A stretch of DNA of 64,000 nucleotides from NCBI GenBank assembly GCA_016758905.1, contig JAEPQZ010000004.1:496001-560000 (forward strand). Direction: 5' to 3'. The DNA comes from Umbelopsis isabellina. Its lineage: Eukaryota; Mucoromycota; Umbelopsidomycetes; Umbelopsidales; Umbelopsidaceae. Positions 55,586 to 64,000 of the stretch are shown piece after piece; position 1 is the stretch's first letter, and every line of letters begins with the position of its first letter. The notes beneath the pieces were generated by a model, which was given only the letters and a program-made list of their open reading frames with translations, had not been told where the DNA came from and made no database searches. The position numbers and the translations under genes are program-made.

Positions 55586-58006
55586 TCAATCAGTGCCTTC
55601 TCTCTGCTTTCTTCTTGCCTTGCTTTTGCTGCTTCGTTGAGCCTTTCGCTTCTTTTTACCAGCCTCAAATTGTGCAACTTCCTTGTGTGATCGACCCAAG
55701 TTATCGAGGTCCTTGACCTTGTAAATACGAACGATCCAGTTCTCGGAAGTAAATGCTTCATCAAGTACATCCAACTCGGGGCTTTCTTTGGGTAAGGTTT
55801 GTTGTCGTACGCGATCAACTGGTTGCTGAGGTCCGAAAAGCTCAGTAAAGCGATAGTAGCTCATCTTGTACATGAGAGAGTTCTTCATAGCAGCCGATGC
55901 TTTATCATCCACACGATAATCTCCAGTAGCGGTGAAGTAATCAGATTCCTTGATCTTATCGGGCCATACACCTTCTGCAATACGAATCATCCACAAGTAC
56001 TTGTTGATATCATCGCCTGAGTATCCCAACAAACCACCAAAAATGACCAACACGTAATCAACATCGTGTTGCTTCATAATCTCATAAGCATCCTCTTCTC
56101 CTGATGCCATGGCGCGACCAACAGTAGCAATATGAGTATTGTTCCAGGTGTTGTTGTCAACCAAAGTGGGCCGATCAGCCATGCCAGAGATTTGGTATCC
56201 GTAATCCCACCATGACATGATCTTGGCATCTTCCTTGGTGTTTTGACGGAGCCAGTAGTATGCTTCACGATAATCATCAATGATGTGTTGCGATCCATCA
56301 GGGTTGCGAGATGCGAGAACAATAGAAGGTGAGGAGTAAGCATTGGAAGTAACCCAGGTGCAGTGCCAGACGAAAATCATGAGGAAGAAGACAAAGTTGA
56401 GGATTACAATGGCACGAGAGTCAAAGTTGAGGATTCCATAGTAGGGTTCCTTGACAGCTTGTGTTGGTTGTTCCTTTGTAGCGCTCTTTTTGGGCTTCTT
56501 TTCGCTAGTAGCGGCAGCTGCAGGTTCAGTAGGAGGGGTGGTAACAGCACCGGAGCCATCTTCAGAAGTGCTGAGGTCCAAGTAGGTATCAAGGATGGTA
56601 GAAACTGTGACAGCAGCAGCAATGCACACGACAGGAGTCAAAGTAAGCATCAAACGAACCATGACACCGGCAAAGTAAGATGCAAATACACTATAGACAA
56701 TGATGAAAATGTGTTCATCACGAAGTTGTCTGAAACACAAGTATACACCAGCTGGGAACAAGAAGATCAACATCTCAAGATCGAAGAAGAATGATGGCCA
56801 AGCAGTAGGTTGATGCTCAGAGACTGAGGCAATGATGGGAATATGAATCTTTGCATAGCCAGTATCCCACAATGAATAGAAACGTCCGGTCCATGGGGCA
56901 ATATAGCCAGATAGAGTAAGCAGAGTCAATGTGCCAACACCAGCGACGAAAGTAAATACGACAACCAGGCGAAGGATGGTTTGGAATTGCCTCTCTTGTA
57001 CGTGACTACGGACGAGTTCGACAAATGCAAGAATTTGGCAAAGACCAAAGACGCCAAGTGCCGCCATGTGTTCACTGGTACGAGTAGGTTGGAAGCCAAC
57101 AAAAGGAATTTGCATTGACATCAGAGTTCCAAGGATATAGAAAGTCGAGTATGAAACGTAAACGCGAGAAGAGAAACGTCCCATGACCATGAGCACAAGA
57201 ACATGCAAAGGAATAAGATTGATGATGAAAACATAACCACCTGCAAAATATGATGGTCAATACTGCCATTACTGCCCATGCTTAGACCTCTGTCTACAGT
57301 ACTTACCCCATGCAGCTACCATGTAAAAGTAGAAGAAGGCGGCACCGGCAGCCCAGAGGGCAGAACCAAGTTTCAAAGCCTTGATCCACAGATAAAAGGT
57401 GAACATCAATAGAAAAATAGCGATACCTTCATTGTCGTATGAACCAGCAACAGATCGTGAAATATAACCTGGGGCAATACCGATGAAAGCTGCTGCCAAC
57501 AAACCGGCAGACGAATCTTTGATTTCGCATGTCAACAGATATGTTGCATAAGCCGTAGCTCCTGAGAAAAGTGGGGCGAGTAAAACGCACACGTTTCGAA
57601 TATCTACAGGAAAATGGAGAAAGTGGAGCACGTTGTGAATGATAGCGGATGTCACCATCAAACCAGGATACACTGTGCCTCCAACTACACGTCCAAGAGG
57701 GTACCAGGCACGCGGGTCGAACCAATTCCAGAATTCATAAAAGCCGTCTTTGACAAGCATTTGTGTTGTCCTGTAGTTGAACCTATTGGAACACAGACAT
57801 TCATCAACTCATCATGCCGAAAGCAATGCGTCTTTTACGATCATCAAGCCATGCGTTGCTGAGACTTACCATGGGTCAAACTCGTGAATGACTGATTCGT
57901 AGCGAACAATAGAGAAGAGACGTGATGAGAAAGCCGCTCCTGCTATCAAACCGAGGATAACGGTTTTCAGCAAGGCCTGCTGATTGCTAGTGTCTAGCTG
58001 GGCCAT
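55586..58006 (-). CDS. STT3: Oligosaccharyltransferase catalytic subunit STT3
   Basis: Exons 58006-57870, 57782-57307, 57240-55586; 755 aa (yeast 718). It transfers the dolichol-linked glycan to Asn-X-Ser/Thr in the ER lumen. The N-terminal half has about 13 membrane helices. Catalytic marks: the first acidic motif HEFDPWFNYR, split by intron 1 between P and W, the second [11 protein letters not shown], the SVSEHQP loop, and WWDYGYQI at about residue 548, followed by DNNTWNNTH as in other Stt3 proteins. An insert of about 45 residues rich in Thr, Pro, Glu and Lys ([15 protein letters not shown]) lies between the last helices; it is longer than in yeast. The tail is strongly basic ([18 protein letters not shown]). 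This is the essential central subunit of the N-glycosylation complex. Confidence 0.96.
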
Positions 58007-58379
58007 GCTTTATAACTATACAGGTATCAAGTAGAGCACAAAGTAAGCACCGACGGGCCCAGGATGTGCAAAGGTCTTATTGGGCGAGATTTTTGAAATT
58101 CAGTCGCACTTTTCATTAGTGCATTAAGCGATTCTCAAATATATGAGGAAAAGAGCTGTTACTTTATATCATAGCAACTACAGTGGGCCGGTTAAGTGCC
58201 CACAACTATATAGATATTTGCTAGGTAAGTTTACAAGTCATTTAAATGTTTACACAAGTTTCATCCGCTGTTGTCTGCCACTATTCACTGTAAGTCAAGA
58301 AACCCCAACGCCAAGTCAAGAAATGGTCCCATTAGCTCGTAATACAGAAAACTCAATTTTAATCACAAACACCGCGAAC

Positions 58380-60373
58380 TTACGCAAAAATGAAGAGATT
58401 GTTGGTTGCAGCAACTGCAACAGTATTCTCATGGGGATGCCATGTTGAATGCATGATCTTCTTGCTATAATCGATGAAATCCATGCCAAAATCACTACGT
58501 GCTGGTTTTCGTGAAAGCCTCTTGGATGAGTTTAGTCTTCGGGCACGGAATGCGCTCTTGTCTGCTTGGAGGGTGATGTCGGTTTTTCCTTCAACGTCAT
58601 AAATATGGAAATCGTTATCGTAAGAGCCAGTCATTACGGATCTGTACACATGAAGAGAGCGTTAGGGGTTGTAGCCCGTTTTACGAAAACACACTGATAG
58701 TCTCACTCACTGTCCATCGCCGCTGAATGTGCACTCAAATTTGTCAAAAATACAGTCGTTCTCATACAAGTCACATAGGCGGTTGCGGAGATGTTCGTGG
58801 ACATTGATGGTCGTGACGGGCTTGTTGTCCATATTGACATCCCAGATCTTCAAAGTGAGGTAGTCGCGAGCAAGGATGTACCTGCCATCGTTGCTAAACT
58901 TGATGTCAGAGATCGAGGCGATTATCTCTGAGAAGAAAGATTTCTGACTTGGATCTTCCGGGACTTGATACACTACCATAAAAAGGCAAATTAGCCAATA
59001 AAGCTACATAATCATTTGATGCTGCTCTTAGCCCGCCACTTTACATTTTGAGTGTTGGTCACACAGGGATGCAGCTCTCAAATCATTCAATTTGATTGTG
59101 CCCTTGCTGCTACTGTACATGAATAGATTGCAGTGTTGAGGATGAAACTCTGCTGCCGTGATAACTTCTGTAAGTTCCTCCATGTTTGCTGGTTTGATAT
59201 CCACAATGTCTTTAGTAGGTTAAGTTAATATTCGCTGTCACTTTGATACATGAGACGAAGTGCGACTCAAAGACTTACTGAAGCTTTGGTGAGATATGCC
59301 AAAGTTCCATAGGTTAATACGCAGATCATCTGCAGATATATATGTTTCATCGTCAGAGTTGACGGAAATAGAGTTGATATGATACGTATGGGCTATACAT
59401 TGAGATAAAGCATGCGTAAGCGAACAGTGATCGATTGGTCTTTGCATTCTTGATATAAACATACCGTTTGCATAAACTTTTCTTGGAACAGCGGCAACAA
59501 TAGTATCTTGAGATGTGTATTTGGGCAATTGAAGGCCATATGAATTATTTGTTGGTTCATTGTTTCCTTCGGCCACTACCTTTAACTGTTTTTCAAACAC
59601 TTTCCACAGCTTAATCGTCTTGTCTAAAATATTGTTGGTTTTTTTTTTTTTTTTTAGCACTACCTGACCCGAAGGACACCATACCATGACAAATGCTCAC
59701 CATTAGTAGACAACAAGAAGTGCGCTTGATTTTGTCGCCGGCACCATTTAATCTTATTGATCTTTTCTTCAATTTCCAATGATTTCAAGCAATCGAACTC
59801 TGGTTCGTGTGATTGGAACTCGGTATAGAACTTGTATTCACAGCTGGTTTTCTAATATGGATATGTAGGAACATATCAGTCTCAGATCGGTGCGAACCAT
59901 ATTAAGCAAATTCTGGAAATAGTACTCAAGCAACTTACGCTTTCGTTACGCTCGAATAAAACCACACGTCCACCCTTGTCTCCAGTAGCTAAATAGTCAC
60001 CGGTTTGGTCAAACTCGACAGCCGAGATGATGTCGGCTGTTAGATAAGGGACAAGTTAGACAAATAAAGTAAAAATCGGGATGGATTTACTCCAAGTTAT
60101 CACCACTGGCAGCAAACATCGATATCATGCCGGCTCCGGACCTCTACTCTACAGGCATATCTGTGACATGAGTGTGCCAAAGGCATAGGGAATAACGGCC
60201 GATCCAAGTCTCGGATCGAACACGATGGTTTGCCCTAGCGCATACTAGCACTATCCAGGATGCAGCGAGGTTTCAAACGAAATCTCATACATACCATCAG
60301 TAACATCACCAGATTCACTCTTATCACCAAAGCACTGAGTAAATTTCCAGTCGTGGTCTTCAATTGCAGTCAT
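58380..60373 (-). CDS. CDC55: Protein phosphatase 2A regulatory B subunit (PR55/Cdc55)
   Basis: Eight exons: 60373-60295, 60036-59939, 59851-59701, 59623-59465, 59392-59279, 59209-59045, 58972-58711, 58641-58380; 429 aa. It is a seven-blade WD40 propeller of the PR55 family that gives PP2A substrate choice in mitotic exit, septation and the spindle checkpoint. Diagnostic segments: [10 protein letters not shown] at the start, [97 protein letters not shown] and [13 protein letters not shown]. Length is close to animal PR55 (447 aa); the large insert of yeast Cdc55 is missing. Introns of mixed phase keep every blade intact. The small introns and T-runs near 59640 make gene finding awkward. Confidence 0.95.
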
Positions 60374-60923
60374 TTGTTGTGGTAAACCCTTGCGAGCTGA
60401 CTATGGTGGCGACTAGTAACTTTTCACCGCACCAAAAAATATCAGCTGAGTGGGGAAACTTGGGCGAGTTCCCATTTCCGGGGAACTGTCATTCAGGCGT
60501 TACCTTTACACTATATATGCAATACATCATCTGCAATTTATGGAATATCTCATGATTTACTTTTGTCGCAAAGAAGATGTTCTTAATGACAAGATATATT
60601 CTGGTGAGGCAGTTTTAGCCGTATAGCACAAACAACACGAGATTTAATATAGCCGAGCTTTCTTTTTTAAACTGATATTGAGAGTGGAGTGCAGTATATA
60701 TATTGTGAGATGTCAGTACGTTCTTTTATTTGAACAAGACTTGTTTCGAAAAATATTGTCTATATGAAAAAGCGCGAGGACAGGATATACTTGATATAAT
60801 TTATTTAATTGTTAAAGCTTCAAGCCAAAACGTGACCGGCAGTTTTATTTGGCACTTGGCTTTCAAAAAAATTTAAGCGCTGTAGTGTGAAATTCGACAA
60901 CGTAACGTTCAGTCCAGGCCCTA
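60374..60923. promoter_or_regulatory. 550-bp divergent spacer between CDC55 and the PPR gene
   Basis: Both promoters lie in this AT-rich stretch. A 63-codon open frame at 60364-60555 overlaps the CDC55 start and is treated as noise. No repeat or RNA gene seen. Confidence 0.45.
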
Positions 60924-62915
60924 ATGTCTGTAAAATGCGGCGGCAACATCTACCGCAATTTATGGAGAGCTCTTTTATTAGAGCGCGTTGGTCCACAATC
61001 TCGAGGCTTACACCCATCACAGTCCTTGTTTTTCCAAGATCTAGGTCTTGTCAACGTGCGATCGAATTCTAGACGGCAATTCCTATCAACCGCCACTGCT
61101 CATTCACCCATCAATAACCAAGGCAGCAGACGCCAGATATCACCAACGAAATACAACACAGATAAACACGTTGTTACTCCTGCAAATCCTGATTTAATAC
61201 CGCAAACTTTGGGCTTCTGGTTACAAACAACCCCTCTGGCAGATGTTCGTAGAGCAGACGTTCGGGCCATTGAAGACATCTTTGCCAATCCCAATACAAC
61301 CACTCAGTCTGCTTTAGCCAGGCTCGAACCAGAAAACATATCTGTATTATATCGAGTGCTTGCCAAATATAATTGCATGGACCTCATGAAGCAAGTTCAT
61401 ATGGTCTTAGAACATGCAGGACATAAAACGACGGAGACCGACCTCAAAATATGGTTTGATACATACATCAAAGCCAGCGACCAAATGGACGGTGCTGTGG
61501 CCCTTATGAATGAGCTGATAACAAAGGGTGTAGATGTCTCATGGGATAAGATAGTGTTATCAAGTATCGACAATGGAGAGCTGGAAGTTGCTCAACAAAC
61601 TATCAAAAAGTTGGCAGAAAAGTATCATGTTCAGTGCGAAGCAGACGTTTACAAGCATCTGATAAAAGCTTTTCTTAATCGCGGCAAGCAACACGACCGG
61701 GAATCCCTGGGACATGCCATACGAACGTTTCAGCTGATGGTACAAACCAACACAGAAGCGGATGGAGAGACCTATTCTGCCTTTATTGAGGCCTATATAG
61801 AAGATTCTCTGGCGAATTGGAAAGATGATGGACATGATATACGGATATCAACTATAGATCGACTTTATGAAGCTATCTTGACGCAGGATAACTTTGCGCC
61901 ACCATCATCTCTATGGGCGTCATTAATCCATTTCTACGCCAAAAATGGCGAATTGAGTAAAGCCGAGCAAATATACCAGGATTACAAGAAAACACAGGAC
62001 ACTACATCAGGCGACGTCATGACCATGGTGGAATATCTAATTAAACGATTCTCGAAGCGTCGTCTACTTATATCAGCAAATTCTCTGTTCTACGAATTAG
62101 TCGCAGATGGCCACAAATTTGACGCCAGTACAATTGCCCGAATGATTGAGGCACATGGATATCGGAACGACTTGGAGGCAGCAGAACAATTACTCTTCGA
62201 TTCGCAACATATTTTGAAGTCACCTTCGTTGAAGCATTATTTATCAGCTATGCGTGAATATATACGTTTGCATGACATAGCCGGTGCTCGACGGATCTAT
62301 GATAAAGTCCAAAACCAAGTACCATCGTTACGTTGGGAGGACCGCGTGTACATGCACAACTTGTTGCTTACAGGCTATTGCCATCTCCGTGATATCCGAG
62401 GCTGTGAAAATTTTTGGAAACAAATGGGCGATCGTGATACCGTCAGTTACAATATCATGCTGGAGGCCTATTCGACGTGCGGTTTATGGGACGATTTTGC
62501 ACAGCTTTTGGATAGAATGCACCAAAACAACGTTCAGATGGACAATCGAACCAAAAGCATTTTAATATTTACGCAGTTACGTCAAGACAATGTACAAAAA
62601 GCTGAAGCTCTTATTAATAACTACGTATCTGCCGGAACTATGCAAAAGAAAGCCGCAAATTTGGCAGGAGCCATCAACGCAGCACTACAGTGTCGGAGCT
62701 TGCAAGGTGACCACGAAGCTTGTCAGAAGCTTTTCGATTGTTTGGATGCGTACGGTTTAGCTACTGGTTCCGCTTACCAATCTCTCATGCTTTGTCTGGG
62801 CAATCAGGGGAAGTTGAGTGAACTACGGCAAGTGTACAAGAAAGCAGCAGCGATGCAGATGCGCTCTGAACTTGCCTTAGATAAAGTGTTTAGACAATGG
62901 CTTAAAATGCAATAA
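60924..62915 (+). CDS. Mitochondrial pentatricopeptide-repeat (PPR) protein
   Basis: Intronless, 663 aa. The N-terminus is Arg- and Ser-rich with few acids (NIYRNLWRALLLERVGPQSRGL, SRRQFLSTATAHSP), a probable presequence. From about residue 100 the protein is all helix with serial PPR-type 35-residue repeats, for example SYNIMLEAYSTCGLWDDFAQLLDRMHQ, LWASLIHFYAKNGELSKAEQIY and SAYQSLMLCLGNQGKLSELRQVYKKA. Fungal PPR proteins bind organellar RNA to support processing, stability or translation. The exact transcript cannot be told from the sequence, nor whether it is an orthologue of a named yeast factor, since these evolve fast. The acid- and Gln-rich repeats look divergent from canonical plant PPRs. 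Confidence 0.85.
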   Translation: MSVKCGGNIYRNLWRALLLERVGPQSRGLHPSQSLFFQDLGLVNVRSNSRRQFLSTATAHSPINNQGSRRQISPTKYNTDKHVVTPANPDLIPQTLGFWLQTTPLADVRRADVRAIEDIFANPNTTTQSALARLEPENISVLYRVLAKYNCMDLMKQVHMVLEHAGHKTTETDLKIWFDTYIKASDQMDGAVALMNELITKGVDVSWDKIVLSSIDNGELEVAQQTIKKLAEKYHVQCEADVYKHLIKAFLNRGKQHDRESLGHAIRTFQLMVQTNTEADGETYSAFIEAYIEDSLANWKDDGHDIRISTIDRLYEAILTQDNFAPPSSLWASLIHFYAKNGELSKAEQIYQDYKKTQDTTSGDVMTMVEYLIKRFSKRRLLISANSLFYELVADGHKFDASTIARMIEAHGYRNDLEAAEQLLFDSQHILKSPSLKHYLSAMREYIRLHDIAGARRIYDKVQNQVPSLRWEDRVYMHNLLLTGYCHLRDIRGCENFWKQMGDRDTVSYNIMLEAYSTCGLWDDFAQLLDRMHQNNVQMDNRTKSILIFTQLRQDNVQKAEALINNYVSAGTMQKKAANLAGAINAALQCRSLQGDHEACQKLFDCLDAYGLATGSAYQSLMLCLGNQGKLSELRQVYKKAAAMQMRSELALDKVFRQWLKMQ

Positions 62916-63252
62916 ATATACCCGCTCAGCGTCATTGAAAAAACTATACTTGTAGTTTATTGTATTAATGTATAGCGATAATGCATGCGAAATGACTTTT
63001 TCTGTTACTATGTTTTTACGCGGTTTACCTCAAGCCTGAGATCGCCCAGGCATTGAACAGCAGTCTTTGTAGCCAATGGGCGACGACTTGAAATTGATTG
63101 GCTGTGAGGCTTGGGACTGGCAAAATTTTTTTGACGACAGAAAAAATACCATTTTTTTTTTTTGAAAGGACACACCTACAATTCCTTGCCAATCGCACAT
63201 TTTGCGCTGTTCTTATACTTTGTGAAAAGCGGTATATCAAGGGTAAAAGACC
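62916..63252. other. Spacer upstream of CBF5
   Basis: 3' flank of the PPR gene and CBF5 promoter. A T-run at 63152-63161 lies about 90 bp before the start. Open frames on both strands here have no support. Confidence 0.4.
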
Positions 63253-64000
63253 ATGTCCACAGACACAGACTATATCAAGCCAACGAACGCGACTCCTTCG
63301 CTCGACACCTCCAACTGGCCACTTCTTTTGAAGGTAGGATCTAGGTCTAGTTGAAGCCACCCGAAAATATAAACTTTTTTCTAAATCTTTGCTGTTTTAT
63401 AGAACTATGATCAGTTGAACGTTCGTACTGGTCACTACACCCCTATTCCCAGTGGTTGTTCTCCTTTGAAGCGTGAGCTGAACGAATATGTTCGTTATGG
63501 TGTCATTAACTTGGACAAGGTAAGCCACCCGTTGCGTTTGCTATTTGTGATCGATTTTTTCTTCTCAAGCATGTTTATTTATTATTGTTTCTAGCCTGCC
63601 AACCCTTCTTCTCACGAAGTCGTCGCTTGGGTGCGCCGCATCCTTCGTGTCGAGAAAACCGGCCACAGTGGTACTCTCGATCCCAAGGTCACTGGTTGCT
63701 TGATTGTGTGCGTTGACCGCGCTACTCGTCTTGTCAAGTCCCAACAAGGTGCTGGTAAAGAATACGTTTGCGTTCTTCGTCTTCACGATGCTCTTGACAA
63801 CGAGAAGAAGTTGGCTCAAGCTATGGAGACCCTGACTGGTGCCTTGTTCCAAAGACCCCCTTTGATCTCTGCTGTCAAGCGTCAACTTCGTGTCCGTACT
63901 ATCCACGAGAGCAAGCTCCTCGAGTTTGATAACGATAGACATTTGGGTGTTTTCTGGGTAAGCTGCGAAGCTGGTACCTACATGCGTACTCTCTGTGTCC
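63253..64000 (+). CDS. CBF5: Dyskerin/Cbf5, H/ACA snoRNP pseudouridine synthase (5' part)
   Basis: Exons 63253-63333, 63403-63519 and 63595 to the window edge. It is the catalytic subunit of H/ACA snoRNPs and makes pseudouridine in rRNA and snRNA in the nucleolus. The dyskerin-like N-terminus ([25 protein letters not shown]) and the PUA-less TruB core show [20 protein letters not shown] and [11 protein letters not shown]. The catalytic Asp falls at residue 95, the same number as in yeast Cbf5. [11 protein letters not shown] and [19 protein letters not shown] follow. The apparent donor GTAAGC inside [16 protein letters not shown] is coding, since that phrase is conserved. Later parts (the rest of the catalytic domain, PUA, Lys-rich tail) lie beyond the edge. 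Highly C-ended codons suggest strong expression. Confidence 0.95.

Noticed and set aside
63940-63970. Splice donor GTAAGC inside CBF5
   Set aside because: The sequence continues as [16 protein letters not shown], a conserved dyskerin phrase, so it is coding.
1-64000. Retroelements, DNA transposons or virus-derived genes
   Set aside because: No reverse transcriptase, integrase, transposase, capsid or paired terminal repeats were recognised in any frame.

Overview
The window is 64 kb of ordinary nuclear DNA from a filamentous fungus, most likely an early-diverging one (Mucoromycota, Mucorales-like). The reasons: many short introns (mostly about 50-110 nt, GTAAGT-type donors, CTAAC/CTAAT-type branch points), AT-rich spacers full of A/T runs, yeast-like core genes (URA5, HIS3, KHA1, SKT5, MRP10, CBF5) beside architectures absent from budding yeast (a Rieske/AIF-type oxidoreductase, an RRM/MLLE RNA-binding protein with metazoan-like or basidiomycete-like layout). 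The species is not identifiable by eye. I assembled exon structures by hand from splice sites, reading-frame continuity and family knowledge. Each multi-exon model closes to a whole number of codons.

Layout. 1-10.4 kb: five genes in a row on the minus strand: orotate phosphoribosyltransferase, an acidic type I membrane protein of unknown role, a KHA1-type K+/H+ antiporter, thioredoxin reductase with an optional mitochondrial leader, and the chitin-synthase activator SKT5. 10.6-17.4 kb: a TMEM14 protein, then a head-to-head pair of 60S-ribosome factors (PA2G4/EBP1 and EFL1) sharing a 149-bp promoter. 17.6-25.6 kb (minus): a very large Nup159/Nup214-type nucleoporin, mitoribosomal MRP10 and HIS3. 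26.5-33.9 kb (plus): an unrecognised small gene, a secreted protein, the Rieske/AIF-like flavoprotein and a Mup1/LAT-type amino-acid permease. 34.4-41.6 kb (minus): an RRM/MLLE protein, an ArfGAP1/Gcs1 protein and an intronless RG-rich protein. 42.9-49.7 kb (plus): a tricalbin, sulfide:quinone oxidoreductase and a small unknown. 50.3-64 kb: an F-BAR/SH3 cytokinesis protein divergent from an MSP-domain protein, STT3, the PP2A B subunit CDC55, a PPR protein, and the 5' part of dyskerin CBF5, cut by the window edge.

The genes are housekeeping and do not form an obvious cluster. Loose functional themes recur: ribosome maturation (PA2G4, EFL1, MRP10, CBF5), ER/plasma-membrane contacts and trafficking (tricalbin, MSP protein, ArfGAP, RRM/MLLE), wall and septum (SKT5, F-BAR/SH3), and redox (TRR1, SQR, Rieske/AIF). 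I saw no transposon, virus-like element, CRISPR array, tRNA or rRNA. No convincing undescribed system was found. The best leads are the RRM/MLLE gene, two identical four-run G-quadruplex motifs, two frame-proven GC-AG introns of identical length, several micro-exons, and four unrecognised proteins.
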